A stretch of 64,000 nucleotides of DNA from Chitinophaga dinghuensis (GCF_003259435.1 NZ_QLMA01000007.1:248001-312000), one strand, 5' to 3'. Positions 43,715 through 52,845 are shown, counted from the first letter of the stretch. A program made the numbers and translations. Notes: generated from the sequence alone by a model not told the origin.

Positions 43715-44617
43715 CTACCTGAAACCAGCAGGAGTGATGGAGGTTTGTTTCTTGAAGAAATTGGAGAAATGGGCTACCTCTTCAAAGCCAAGTCCGTATG
43801 CAATCTCGGAGATGCTCAGGTCTGTTTGCTTTAGCAGGATCTTCGCTTCCTGGGTAATTCGGCTGCTGATCAGCTCTGTAGTAGTTTTACCCGTGTTTTC
43901 CCGAAGTACTTTATTAAGATGATTGACATGTACTGCCAGTCGGTCTGCGAAGTCCTTCGGAGTCCGCAGCTGTAATCGTTGATGGGGTGGTTCTACAGGA
44001 AACTGTCTTTCCAGCAGTTCAATAAACAAGGAGGATATCCGTGCTGCCGCATTATGTGTAGGATACATAGCGGTGGCGGGTTGTAGCTTCTGTCCAAAAT
44101 GAATGACTTCCAGTACATAATTCCGCAGCAGGTCGTACTTATAAATGTAATCAGAGGATATCTCCCTGTACATCTTGGCAAAGATGGCGGTAATCTCTGC
44201 GGCTTCCTCATCTGAAACTTTAAATATGGGGTATCCGCCGGAACGGAAAATGGGCAGATCATCCAGTACTACGCCACTTTTGGTGGATAGTAGGAAGTCT
44301 TCCGTAAAAATGCAGAAATACCCCTGTTGCTGATCGTCCTGCGGAAGCCAGTGGTATGGAATGCGTGGAGATGCAAACAGGAGGGCATGGGTGTCTATAT
44401 CGAAAACCTTATCGGCATACTCTGCCTTATTTTTGCCGGAAATGATGCTGATTTTATAGTAGGCGCGGCGGTTGTAAGGCATTTGCCCACTTGTTTTGGT
44501 TTTGGCAAATACTTCTTCCGTGCGGAATACATTGAAATGTCCCAGTTCCCTGCTGATACCTGCTGGTACCAGGCCGGATGTTTCCCGGTAAAAGTCTTCC
44601 AGAGAGGTCGTATTCAT
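43715..44617 (-). CDS. AraC-family transcriptional regulator
   Basis: A 300-aa protein. The N-terminal about 170 residues form an effector-binding cupin-like domain (YYKISIISGKNKAEYADKVF, LFASPRIPYHW). The C-terminal about 100 residues carry two helix-turn-helix motifs (TPKDFADRLAVHVNHLNKVL and LSISEIAYGLGFEEVAHFSN, then FFKKQTSITPAGFR), the AraC/XylS signature. The ATG at 44617 is used; a TTG two codons upstream is possible. It precedes the SDR gene on the same strand, and this AraC-SDR pairing suggests local control. A heptad repeat (R5) lies just upstream in 44658-44702. The ligand is unknown. Confidence 0.93.
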   Translation of the reverse strand: MNTTSLEDFYRETSGLVPAGISRELGHFNVFRTEEVFAKTKTSGQMPYNRRAYYKISIISGKNKAEYADKVFDIDTHALLFASPRIPYHWLPQDDQQQGYFCIFTEDFLLSTKSGVVLDDLPIFRSGGYPIFKVSDEEAAEITAIFAKMYREISSDYIYKYDLLRNYVLEVIHFGQKLQPATAMYPTHNAAARISSLFIELLERQFPVEPPHQRLQLRTPKDFADRLAVHVNHLNKVLRENTGKTTTELISSRITQEAKILLKQTDLSISEIAYGLGFEEVAHFSNFFKKQTSITPAGFR

Positions 44618-44656
44618 ATACAATCAATTTGCGAAATTCAAATTTACGGAGAATTT

Positions 44657-44702
44657 TTCACGCAAAGTCGCAAAGGAATGGAAGACAAGATCGCAAAGGG
44701 GA
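44657..44702 (+). repeat. Repeat cluster R5: CGCAAAG heptads only
   Basis: TTCACGCAAAGTCGCAAAGG followed by a degenerate stretch and TCGCAAAGGGG, in the 128-bp gap between the AraC and EamA genes. The outward end TTCACGCAAAG is identical to that of R3, but no hairpin or GCAGCA array is attached, so it looks like a half unit or a decayed copy. Confidence 0.7.
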
Positions 44703-44745
44703 AACAGGGCTGGGTTCGTAAAATAGTGGTAGTTACGATTGCTGA

Positions 44746-45606
44746 TTAGCTAAGTGCGAGCATCACAATGCCTCCTAAAATCACGACTGCTGCAATCATT
44801 CGTTTCGTACTGTCCTTTTCTTTCAGCAAGTTTACCCCAAAGAATACCCCAAAGACAATACTGAGTTCCCGGATGGGGGCTACATAGGTCAATGGTGTGG
44901 TTTTCATGGCCACCAGCACCAAAATATAAGAAAGGGGCTGTAATACCGCCACCCCAGTAATCTGTTTCCAGTGAATCGTCCACTCCTGTTTGACTTCCAC
45001 TCTTTTCTTCAGTACTACAGGAATAAGTAACACTAAGGGTAACAGTACACTGGCAAAGGTGATGAACAAGGCAGAAACATGATGGTTTACTACGGCCGAC
45101 TTATCCCATAACGTATAGGCGGCAATGAAAAGTCCTGTAAGGCTCCCATAGAACAATCCCTGTAATACGCCATGATTTGCGCCTTTCAGTTTAAACCCTG
45201 TTAGAAATACCACCCCACCTATTATCAGGATGAACCCTGCCACCGCTGCCCATCCTGGCCGCTCTCCAAAAAGAATTACAGCGCCGGCTACAGAAAGCAG
45301 CGGACCTACGCCACGCGCCACCGGATATACAATTGACAAATCCGCCTTATGATAACCTACCTGCAAGGCCACAAAATAAAAAACATGCAGCACCGCACTC
45401 CCCAATGCCAGGCCTAAAGTAAGTCCATCATGAGGAATCCCCGTTTTACTCAACTCCCATATCAGAAAAGGAAAGGACAATACAGCCGACACCGTAGATA
45501 CCAGCCAGAAAAAAGGCAATCCTCCTTTAACTTGTTTTGTAATAAGATTCCAAAGGGCATGCAGCACAGCTGCCAATACAACTAGGGTTAATGCATAAAT
45601 ACTCAT
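44746..45606 (-). CDS. EamA/DMT-superfamily transporter
   Basis: A 286-aa inner-membrane protein with ten hydrophobic segments in two five-helix halves (ALTLVVLAAVLHALWNLITK at the start, PLTYVAPIRELSIVFGVFFG near the end), the EamA/drug-metabolite-transporter layout. Conserved features include the SIVYPVARGVGPLLSVAGAV and REL(S/A) segments. Such carriers export or import small metabolites; the substrate is unpredictable. It is transcribed toward the AraC gene and away from the pectin genes. The region upstream of its start (45607-46041) is mostly repeats, so its promoter must lie in the first about 60 bp (45607-45668). Confidence 0.9.
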   Translation of the reverse strand: MSIYALTLVVLAAVLHALWNLITKQVKGGLPFFWLVSTVSAVLSFPFLIWELSKTGIPHDGLTLGLALGSAVLHVFYFVALQVGYHKADLSIVYPVARGVGPLLSVAGAVILFGERPGWAAVAGFILIIGGVVFLTGFKLKGANHGVLQGLFYGSLTGLFIAAYTLWDKSAVVNHHVSALFITFASVLLPLVLLIPVVLKKRVEVKQEWTIHWKQITGVAVLQPLSYILVLVAMKTTPLTYVAPIRELSIVFGVFFGVNLLKEKDSTKRMIAAVVILGGIVMLALS

Positions 45607-45668
45607 AAAGAAAGAGACATCTTATAAAAATAAAACATTTTAACCAAAATACATACCCATAAAAAAAT

Positions 45669-45957
45669 CATCCTCTGCTACTCTGCTGCCTCTGCTGCTC
45701 TGCGAGCAAAAAAATCAAACCTCTGCGCCTTTGCGTCACTCCTTTGCACCTTTGCGAGCACCCAGCAAAATACCCTCTTTGCTGCTTTGCTGCCTATGCT
45801 GCTCTGCGAGCAAAAAAATCAACCACCACTCCTTTGCGCCTTTGCGAGCCCCCAGCATAATACCCTCTTTGCTGCTTTGCTGCCCATGCTGCTCTGCGAG
45901 CAAAAAAAATCAAACCTCTGCGCCTTTGCGTCATTCCTTTGCGCCCTTTGCGAGCAA
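45669..45957 (-). repeat. Repeat cluster R6: three tandem units of heptads plus GCAGCA array
   Basis: Three imperfect direct copies anchored on GCTCTGCGAGCAAAAAAA at 45697, 45801 and 45891 (spacing 104 and 90 bp). Each joins an array of the CTTTGCTGC type to a heptad run of the CTCTGCGCCTTTGCGTCA type, as read on the plus strand. The middle copy has lost one heptad block. No GCGCC hairpin is present. Confidence 0.85.
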
Positions 45958-45963
45958 CCTCCC

Positions 45964-45984
45964 CCGGGAACGATTGCGTAAATA
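45964..45984 (+). promoter_or_regulatory. Putative LacI-family operator upstream of the pectin methylesterase operon
   Basis: The 20-base CGGGAACGATTGCGTAAATA (plus one 5' C) is identical to a site at 49730-49750 upstream of the second pectin unit. Its reverse complement starts ACGCAATCGTT, close to the GCAANCGNTT core of LacI/PurR-family operators. It ends 57 bp before the start codon at 46042. Confidence 0.7.
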
Positions 45985-46041
45985 TTCCCCCTCATCTCCA
46001 CACCATTTCCTATTTTGATCCCCGCAATGATCCACCACGCT

Positions 46042-46995
46042 ATGATGAAAATAATATGTTCCGCTATACTGACACTGATGGCTTTATCCCTGCATGCGCA
46101 GGTTACTAAAAAAGTGGTGGCCCAGGACGGCAGCGGAGATTATACTACCGTACAAGCTGCCCTGGATGCAGTACCACTTCATAACAGCCAGCCTGTCCTC
46201 ATCTATGTAAAAAAAGGAACTTACCACGAAAAAGTACATGTAGACTCCACCAAGGATTTCATCACTATGATCGGCGAAGATGAAATGAATACCATTATCA
46301 CCTGGGAGGATCATGCCGGAGGCAGAACGCCCGCAGGCGATACCATAACCACTTTCAGCTCCTGGACTTTCATCGTCAAAGCAAACGATTTCCGTGCAGA
46401 ACACCTGACCTTTCAGAATACGGCAGGGGTGAAAGCCGGACAAGCAGTAGCCTTATCTGTAAAAGGAGACAGAATTGCGTTTATTCATTGCCGTATGATC
46501 GCTTTCCAGGATACCCTCCTGGCTGGGGCTACTCCCGGCCGTCAGTACTACCGCAATTGCTACATTGAAGGTAGCACCGATTTTATCTTTGGTGCAGCCA
46601 CCGCCTTGTTCTATAAATGTACGATCCATAGTAACCGCAACTCTTTTATCACTGCTGCCAATACGCCCGAATCACAGCAGTTGGGATATGTTTTCCGCGA
46701 CTGCCGCATTACTGCAGATACCAGCGTAACAAAAGTATTTCTCGGCCGCCCGTGGAGGCCCTATTCCAGCGTAACTTATATCAACTGCTTCCTTGGAAAT
46801 CATATCCTGCCTGCAGGATGGGACAACTGGGGTAAGACCACCAACGAACAAACTGCCCGCTATGCGGAATATAACAGCTATGGCCCCGGCGCCAATCCTG
46901 CTGCCAGAGTACCCTGGAGTAAACAACTGAGTAAACAGGAAGCTAAAAAGTATACAACAGCATTTATTTACGGAGACTGGAAACTAAAACCATGA
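46042..46995 (+). CDS. Pectin methylesterase (carbohydrate esterase family 8)
   Basis: A 317-aa secreted enzyme (MMKIICSAILTLMALSLHAQ signal; the TTG at 46015 and the second ATG at 46045 are alternative starts). CE8 signatures in order: GQAVALSVKGDR, the FQDTLL Asp region, STDFIFGAATALF with the catalytic Asp of DFIFG, and LGRPWRPYSSV. These cover the catalytic Asp pair, Arg and Gln residues. It removes methyl esters from homogalacturonan in the periplasm or at the surface, making it accessible to GH28 hydrolases. Its stop overlaps the start of the GH43 gene by four bases (ATGA), so the two are translationally coupled. The operator-like motif upstream ties it to the LacI-controlled pectin genes. 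Confidence 0.93.
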   Translation: MMKIICSAILTLMALSLHAQVTKKVVAQDGSGDYTTVQAALDAVPLHNSQPVLIYVKKGTYHEKVHVDSTKDFITMIGEDEMNTIITWEDHAGGRTPAGDTITTFSSWTFIVKANDFRAEHLTFQNTAGVKAGQAVALSVKGDRIAFIHCRMIAFQDTLLAGATPGRQYYRNCYIEGSTDFIFGAATALFYKCTIHSNRNSFITAANTPESQQLGYVFRDCRITADTSVTKVFLGRPWRPYSSVTYINCFLGNHILPAGWDNWGKTTNEQTARYAEYNSYGPGANPAARVPWSKQLSKQEAKKYTTAFIYGDWKLKP

Positions 46996-48605
46996 AGAAA
47001 CTAGCAGGCTGTATGCTGCTTGCCCTGGCAGCTATGCCGGCACTCGCACAGCAAAAGAATGATATCAGTCAGGTATGGGTATCTGACAATGGCAACGGAA
47101 CCTTTAAGAATCCGGTACTATATGCAGATTATTCAGATCCGGACGCTATCCGTGTTGGAGACGACTATTACATGATCGCTTCCTCTTTTGATGCCGTTCC
47201 GGGCTTGCCCATCCTGCATTCAAAGGATTTGATTAACTGGCGTATAATAGGGCATGCCTTGCATCGGCAGCCGCCATTCGATCATTTTTCTGCCACCCAG
47301 CACGGGAACGGCGTATGGGCGCCCGCCATACGTTATCATAACGGAGAATTTCTGATTTATTATCCCGATCCTGATTTCGGCATCTATCTCACTAAAGCCA
47401 AACAAATCAACGGCCCCTGGAGCGATCCGGAACTGGTGGTAGCAGGCAAAGGCCTCATAGACCCTTGTCCGCTCTGGGATGACGACGGGAAAGCGTATAT
47501 GGTACACGCTTATGCAGGCAGCAGAGCAGGTATTAAAAGTGTGCTGGTGGTAAAACAGCTCAATGCAGATGGTACCAAAGCGATAGACGAAGGCGTTCTC
47601 GTATTCGATGGACATGATGCCAACCCCACCCTGGAAGGACCTAAGTTCTATAAGCGTAATGGCTACTATTATATTTTCGCTCCTGCCGGCGGCGTTAGTA
47701 CCGGCTGGCAACTGGTGATGCGCTCCAAACAGGTATATGGCCCTTACGAAAGTAAGATCGTCATGGATCAGGGAAAATCGCCTGTAAATGGCCCCCATCA
47801 AGGGGCCTGGGTACAGACGCAAACAGGAGAGGACTGGTTCCTCCATTTCCAGGACCTGGAGGCTTACGGTAGGGTGGTACACCTGCAACCTATGAAATGG
47901 GTCAACGACTGGCCAGTGATCGGCCAGGATAAAGATAATGACGGCAAAGGAGAACCGGTACTCAGCTTCAAAAAGCCGGATGTGGGAAAGGCATGGCCCA
48001 TCATGACTCCTGTGGAAAGCGACGAATTCGATGGTAATACACTGGGCCTGCAATGGCAATGGCAAACTAATCCCAAAGCCTGGTGGGCTTTCCCGTCTGC
48101 CGGAAAACTGAGGCTGTTTGCAGCACAAATACCTGATTCTGCCCGCAATCTGTGGGAGACGCCTAATGTCCTGGCCCAGAAATTCCCGGCGCCAGCATTT
48201 GCAGCTACCATAAAACTGTCTTTCAAACCGCGACTGGAAGGAGATCGCATGAGCTTCATTGTATTGGGGATGGATTATGCCGGCCTGGTATTGGAAAATA
48301 AGAAAGAAGGTATTTCCCTGTCACAAGTGGTTTGCAAACAGGCGGAGAAAGGGAAACCCGAAGTGCTCACCCCTGTGACAAAACTAACAGAAACGGATAT
48401 ATTTCTCCGGGTGCAGGTAACGATGGGAGGCAAATGCAGTTTTAGTTATAGTACAGATGGTACGCATTTCACTACTGCTGGAAATGAATTTACAGCCACT
48501 CCGGGAAAATGGATAGGCGCGAAGTTGGGCCTCGCCTGTACCCGCACGGCCAAAACAAATGATGCCGGCTTTGCGGACCTGGACTGGTTCAGAATAACAA
48601 AATAG
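46992..48605 (+). CDS. Glycoside hydrolase family 43 (arabinofuranosidase/xylosidase type)
   Basis: A 537-aa secreted enzyme (signal MKKLAGCMLLALAAMPALAQ). The five-bladed propeller domain (about 30-330) shows the GH43 acidic residues: YADYSDPDAIRVGDDYYMIA (catalytic base Asp), IDPCPLWDDDGKAYMVHA (middle Asp) and TLEGPKFYKRNGYYYIF (general acid Glu). A C-terminal beta-sandwich (about 345-537, beginning TPVESDEFDGNTLGLQWQW) is like the GH43 C2/concanavalin-type domain. It probably removes arabinose or a related side-chain sugar from pectin, in keeping with the neighbouring methylesterase. It overlaps that gene by four bases and is followed by a bidirectional-looking terminator before the convergent LacI gene. 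The exact substrate cannot be set from sequence. Confidence 0.9.
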   Translation: MKKLAGCMLLALAAMPALAQQKNDISQVWVSDNGNGTFKNPVLYADYSDPDAIRVGDDYYMIASSFDAVPGLPILHSKDLINWRIIGHALHRQPPFDHFSATQHGNGVWAPAIRYHNGEFLIYYPDPDFGIYLTKAKQINGPWSDPELVVAGKGLIDPCPLWDDDGKAYMVHAYAGSRAGIKSVLVVKQLNADGTKAIDEGVLVFDGHDANPTLEGPKFYKRNGYYYIFAPAGGVSTGWQLVMRSKQVYGPYESKIVMDQGKSPVNGPHQGAWVQTQTGEDWFLHFQDLEAYGRVVHLQPMKWVNDWPVIGQDKDNDGKGEPVLSFKKPDVGKAWPIMTPVESDEFDGNTLGLQWQWQTNPKAWWAFPSAGKLRLFAAQIPDSARNLWETPNVLAQKFPAPAFAATIKLSFKPRLEGDRMSFIVLGMDYAGLVLENKKEGISLSQVVCKQAEKGKPEVLTPVTKLTETDIFLRVQVTMGGKCSFSYSTDGTHFTTAGNEFTATPGKWIGAKLGLACTRTAKTNDAGFADLDWFRITK

Positions 48606-48627
48606 TAATAAGAAAGGCTTTGAAATG

Positions 48628-48660
48628 TTCCCTGACATCTGCCAGGGAATTTTTATTTTT
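48628..48660 (+). terminator. Intrinsic terminator after the pectin methylesterase-GH43 operon
   Basis: TTCCCTG pairs with CAGGGAA (48628-48649, 8-base loop), followed by TTTTTATTTTT. It lies between the convergent GH43 and LacI genes. Confidence 0.85.
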
Positions 48661-49672
48661 CCGGAAACACCAACTTCGTTTGCAGCATCTTTGTCTTGAA
48701 ATCTTTCACGGGCCGTTTGCTCTCAATCAGCTGTAACAATAACTCTGTAGCTACTTGCCCCATTTCATACGCCGGTTGCTGTACTACAGTAATAGGCGCA
48801 TGCAATAAATGTATCAGTTCTGAATTGGAAAAGCCTGTCAATGCCATAGCGGCAGGAACCGCAATTTTATGTTTCTTCAAGACACGCATACATCCGGTCG
48901 TCAGTTTGTCCGATGTGGCGAAAATGGCTGTTGGCCTAGGTTTAACGGCCAATAATTCTTTCACTGCCAACTCCACTTCTTCCAACAACATCCCCCCGTG
49001 AAAACAATATTTTATCAGCGTAGGATCGGGTTCAATTTTATATTGTTGCAGTGCGGCCATATAGCCGCCGACACGTTCTTTTGTAATAGATAAATGTTCA
49101 GAATTCGCCACACAGGCAATACGCCGAAAGCCTTGTTCCAACAGGTGAAGCGTGGCATTGTAGGCGCCCTGGTAATTATCTACCATCACTTTGTGCGTTT
49201 GTATTTCCTCTACCGTGCGATCAAAAAATACAATCGGCAAACCGGACTGATACATTGATTTTAAATGCTGCAAATCATTGGTGGCACTGGATACAGAAAT
49301 CAATAATCCGTCAATAGAGCGGGAAGCAAGGTATTGCAGGGTTCTTACTTCCTTTTCAAAGTTCTCGTGACTCTGGGAAATAATAACAGTATACCCCTTT
49401 TCATTGGCAACAGATTCTATTCCGTTGATGATCTGTGAAAAGAAACTATTGGCAATTTCAGCAACAATTACACCGATAGAATGACTCTTTCTTTCCTTTA
49501 AAGATAATGCAATAGGATTCGGCTGGAAGTTAAGCTTGGCGGCATATTCCAGAACCGTTTGTTTGGTGGCAGCACTAATTTCATGACTGTCCCGCAAGGC
49601 CCGCGATACAGTAGAGGTAGAGAGATTAAGCGCCTTTGCTATGTCTTTGATCGTGGTTGCTTTATACTTCAT
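48653..49672 (-). CDS. LacI/GalR-family transcriptional regulator of the pectin locus
   Basis: A 339-aa protein starting MKYKATTIKDIAKALNLSTS (start at 49672; an upstream ATG at 49696 adds eight residues ahead of the HTH). The N-terminal helix-turn-helix (TIKDIAKALNLSTSTVSRAL) and hinge helix (NPIALSLKERKSHSIGVIV) precede a periplasmic-binding-protein-like sensor domain (about 60-339) with RVGGYMAALQQYK and TAIFATSDKLTTGC segments. It lies between the two pectin units and is divergent from SusC. The probable operator (49730-49750) is 58 bp upstream of its own start, which suggests autoregulation as well as control of both units. A galacturonate-pathway intermediate is the likely inducer, by analogy. 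Confidence 0.93.
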   Translation of the reverse strand: MKYKATTIKDIAKALNLSTSTVSRALRDSHEISAATKQTVLEYAAKLNFQPNPIALSLKERKSHSIGVIVAEIANSFFSQIINGIESVANEKGYTVIISQSHENFEKEVRTLQYLASRSIDGLLISVSSATNDLQHLKSMYQSGLPIVFFDRTVEEIQTHKVMVDNYQGAYNATLHLLEQGFRRIACVANSEHLSITKERVGGYMAALQQYKIEPDPTLIKYCFHGGMLLEEVELAVKELLAVKPRPTAIFATSDKLTTGCMRVLKKHKIAVPAAMALTGFSNSELIHLLHAPITVVQQPAYEMGQVATELLLQLIESKRPVKDFKTKMLQTKLVFPEK

Positions 49673-49729
49673 TTCTTTTACAGCACGGGATTTCACCTGT
49701 TATACCCGCTCGTGAATGTAATCATTTTT

Positions 49730-49750
49730 CCGGGAACGATTGCGTAAATA
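49730..49750 (+). promoter_or_regulatory. Putative LacI-family operator in the LacI/SusC divergent promoter region
   Basis: Exact 21-base copy of the motif at 45964-45984 (contains CGGGAACGATTGCGTAAATA). It lies 58 bp from the LacI gene start and 143 bp from the SusC start in the 221-bp divergent gap, so it could control both directions. A TAGACTTG element at 49777-49784 is a possible -7 box for SusC, one mismatch from TAnnTTTG. Confidence 0.7.
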
Positions 49751-49893
49751 AAGTTCTCTTTTAGTAAATAGTTGTGTAGACTTGTATCGTACGAAAATAT
49801 AAATATCAACCTATAGTAGATACGAAACCACGTTGAAGATAACTCAACCTATTCGCTTAAACTTATTTGCCAATTAATTGCTCACGTTACGTT

Positions 49894-52845
49894 ATGAAAA
49901 AGATTCACCTGATTTGCTTACTCCTGTGTTGTATCAGCAACTGGGCGCTGGCACAGTCCCGTACTATCAAAGGGAAAGTGACGGATGCCGCTACCGGCGA
50001 GGTACTGCCCATGGTAAGCGTTCAAGTTAAAGGCACCACCGTTGGCGTACAGACAGATAGCCGCGGTCATTTTTCCCTCCAGTTACCCGATGGCAAAACT
50101 GAATTGTTGTTCACCTATCTGGGTTATGCTCAACTGTCTCTCCCTGCTGTAAACGATATGCAGGTGAAGCTGGAGCAAAGCAATAAGAAACTCGACGAAA
50201 TTGTAGTGGTAGGTTATGGAACCGTTAAAAAACGCGACCTCACCGGCGCAGTGGCTTCCATCAAGGGAGATGAAATAAAGAAAGTACCCACTACCAACGT
50301 CATGGAGTCTGTACAGGGAAAACTCCCGGGCGTAGATATTACCCGCTCCAGTGGCTCCGCCGGCGCTAAAATCAATGTGACCGTTCGGGGTAACAGATCC
50401 ATCACCGCCAACAACGGCCCGCTCTACATCGTGGACGGCGTACAGTACGAATCTATACAGGACCTCAATCCCAACGATATCCAATCCATGGAAGTGCTGA
50501 AAGATGCTTCCACCACTGCCATTTACGGTTCCCGTGGCGCAAACGGCGTTATCATGGTGACCACCAAACGCGGCGTGAGCGGAGTACCTAAACTGAATAT
50601 AAGCTCCTATGTAGGTTCTTCAGAAGTGAACGGATATCCGCCAATGATGACAGGACCGCAATACACTGCGCTGAAAAGAGAGGCAAACCGCACTACCGGC
50701 AGATGGGCCAGCATAGCCGATGATCCAAAGATCTTCAACGCTTTTGAACTGGATGAAATTAAAAATAATATCTGGACGAACTACGCGAATGAACTTATCC
50801 ATCACGGGCTGCAGCAAGACTACCAGGCTGGCATCTCCGGAGGTTCAGAAAAAACAAAAGTCTATTTCTCCTTCGATTACTTTAATGAGAAAGGTATTCT
50901 GAAACTGGATAACCTCAAACGTTATTCTACCCGCCTGAATATTGATCAAACGATCAATAACTACATGAAAGTAGGTGTACAAAGTCAACTCACTTACTAT
51001 GATCAGAGTGCCCGCCGCGATCCGCTGAATCAGGCGAATAAATACATACCGCTGGGCGTTCCTTACGATTCTGCCGGCAACCTGGTATTATTCCCCAACA
51101 GTGGCTCTGCCATCAATCCATTAGCAGATGAGCAACCTAACGCATACGATAACACGACGCGTACTACCCGCACGCTGGCAAATGCTTACCTGGAACTGAC
51201 GCCGTTGAAAGGCTTGATGATCCGCTCCAATCTTGGTGTGACACTGGAAAATTCCAAACAAGGCATCTTCGCCAGCAAAGCGTCGATCGACAGAAGTACT
51301 GCCTCTACCAGTCGTAGTTCCATGTACAATAATCTGCGCCGCTTCCTCAGCTGGGAAAACGTGATCACTTATAATAAATCTTTCGGTCAGCATAACTTCG
51401 GCCTAACCGGCGTGACCAGTTGGCTGGCAGATAAGAAGGAATCTTCACAAATGCAGGGCGAAGGTCAACTGCTTCCATCCCAGCTTTACCACGCCCTGCA
51501 AAACAATGTGAGTGGCATCGCCATCGCTTCCGGATATGAGGAAAGCAAATTGCTATCTTTCACCGGCCGGCTCAACTACAACTACAAAGGAAAATACCTG
51601 CTGTCATTTACTGGTCGCTCTGATGGATCGTCTAAATTATCGCCTGGCAATAAGTGGGCATTCTTCCCATCTGTGGCCGGCGCATGGCGTATAAGCGATG
51701 AAGCATTCATGAAATCGCAACAAACATTCAGTGACCTGAAATTGAGAGTAACCTACGGTATTGCCGGTACAGACGCAGTCCTGCCTTATTCCACCGTGAG
51801 TTCACTATCCAAAATTCCTTTCTCCTGGGATGATACCAACGCCGCAGTGGCCTATACAATTGGCGATCAGACAGGAAATAAGAAATTAAAATGGGAGTTG
51901 TCGGCCACTAAAAATATTGGACTCGATTTCGGCATATTGCAAGGTAGAATCAGCGGTAGCATTGATGTGTATGATACCAGAACACACGACCTGTTGTTGA
52001 AAAGGACCTTACCTACTTCCAGTGGCGTAAGCAGTGTAGTACAAAATATTGGGAAGACACGGAACCGCGGGGTGGAAATCGCCATCAATACAACGAACAT
52101 ATCTACAGCTGATTTCCGGTGGACATCCAATATCGTTTATTCCCGCAATAAAGAAGAAATCGTTGCCCTCGCCGATGGCAGTACCAATGACGTAGCCAAT
52201 GGCTGGTTTATCGGTTATCCTGTGAAAGTTTATTACGATTATGAAAAAGTAGGTATCTGGCAAACCAGTGAAGCAGATCTCGCTGCAAAACTCGGTTACA
52301 AACCCGGAGATATCAAAGTGAAAGATCAGGATAACAGCGGTACTATTAACTCTGCCGACCGTATCGTATTGGGCGCACAGGTCCCAAAATGGAGTGGCGG
52401 TTTGAACAACGATTTCAAATACAAAAATTTTGATCTGAACATATACGTGTATGCGCGCATTGGTCAGATGATCAATTCTGAATATGCTGCCAAATTCGAT
52501 CCACAAGGCCTGGAAAATAGTGCAAATGTTAATTACTGGACACCAGAAAATCCTTCCAACGATTATCCAAGACCCAATGCCAGCCTGTCTAAAGATGGTA
52601 CGCCTTTCATTAAAACATTGGGATATAAAGATGGCTCTTTTGTGAAGATCCGTAATATCTCCCTGGGCTATACCTTCTCTAATGAGATGCTGAAGCAATT
52701 ACATCTTTCCAGTCTTCGTTTATACGTTACCGGTAAGAACCTCTTTACTTTCAGCAAGGTGAAAGACTACGATCCGGAACGCGGCGGCGCGCTGAGCGAG
52801 CCTTTGACAAGAATGTATGTGGCTGGATTAAATGTTGAGTTTTAA
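49894..52845 (+). CDS. SusC/RagA-type TonB-dependent receptor for pectin fragments
   Basis: A 983-aa outer-membrane protein. The start at 49894 (MKKIHLICLLLCCISNWALA) is preferred; the longer TTG start at 49867 disrupts the signal. A carboxypeptidase-regulatory-like domain covers about 25-110 (TIKGKVTDAATGEVLPMVSV), and a plug domain about 115-235 has the SusC signatures VVGYGTVKKRDLTGAVASI and NGPLYIVDGV. The barrel ends RMYVAGLNVEF. There is no STN domain, which fits control by the LacI protein rather than by sigma/FecR. It is followed 18 bp later by its SusD partner and then by pectin-degrading enzymes, so oligogalacturonide or rhamnogalacturonan fragments are the inferred cargo. Confidence 0.95.
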   Translation: MKKIHLICLLLCCISNWALAQSRTIKGKVTDAATGEVLPMVSVQVKGTTVGVQTDSRGHFSLQLPDGKTELLFTYLGYAQLSLPAVNDMQVKLEQSNKKLDEIVVVGYGTVKKRDLTGAVASIKGDEIKKVPTTNVMESVQGKLPGVDITRSSGSAGAKINVTVRGNRSITANNGPLYIVDGVQYESIQDLNPNDIQSMEVLKDASTTAIYGSRGANGVIMVTTKRGVSGVPKLNISSYVGSSEVNGYPPMMTGPQYTALKREANRTTGRWASIADDPKIFNAFELDEIKNNIWTNYANELIHHGLQQDYQAGISGGSEKTKVYFSFDYFNEKGILKLDNLKRYSTRLNIDQTINNYMKVGVQSQLTYYDQSARRDPLNQANKYIPLGVPYDSAGNLVLFPNSGSAINPLADEQPNAYDNTTRTTRTLANAYLELTPLKGLMIRSNLGVTLENSKQGIFASKASIDRSTASTSRSSMYNNLRRFLSWENVITYNKSFGQHNFGLTGVTSWLADKKESSQMQGEGQLLPSQLYHALQNNVSGIAIASGYEESKLLSFTGRLNYNYKGKYLLSFTGRSDGSSKLSPGNKWAFFPSVAGAWRISDEAFMKSQQTFSDLKLRVTYGIAGTDAVLPYSTVSSLSKIPFSWDDTNAAVAYTIGDQTGNKKLKWELSATKNIGLDFGILQGRISGSIDVYDTRTHDLLLKRTLPTSSGVSSVVQNIGKTRNRGVEIAINTTNISTADFRWTSNIVYSRNKEEIVALADGSTNDVANGWFIGYPVKVYYDYEKVGIWQTSEADLAAKLGYKPGDIKVKDQDNSGTINSADRIVLGAQVPKWSGGLNNDFKYKNFDLNIYVYARIGQMINSEYAAKFDPQGLENSANVNYWTPENPSNDYPRPNASLSKDGTPFIKTLGYKDGSFVKIRNISLGYTFSNEMLKQLHLSSLRLYVTGKNLFTFSKVKDYDPERGGALSEPLTRMYVAGLNVEF

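Larger units (their letters stand above)
45607..46041. other. 435-bp divergent intergenic region: repeat cluster R6 and a LacI-type operator
   Basis: Between EamA (-) and pectin methylesterase (+). An AT-rich 60-bp promoter zone for EamA is followed by the triple repeat R6 (45669-45957). The operator-like motif (45964-45984) comes next, then a short leader to the methylesterase start. A TATTTTG element at 46011-46017 is a possible -7 box; no matching upstream box was found. Frames open here are repeat-derived. Confidence 0.6.

Noticed and set aside
45669..46018. CRISPR array or a small gene in the repeat-rich region before the methylesterase
   Set aside because: Units are spaced 104 and 90 bp, the intervening DNA is itself repetitive rather than unique spacers, and no cas gene is present. 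The frames read straight through repeat units.
49777..49784. Confident promoter for the pectin SusC gene (TAGACTTG as -7 box)
   Set aside because: It has one mismatch to TAnnTTTG and no convincing -33 box at the expected distance, so it is only mentioned with the operator.
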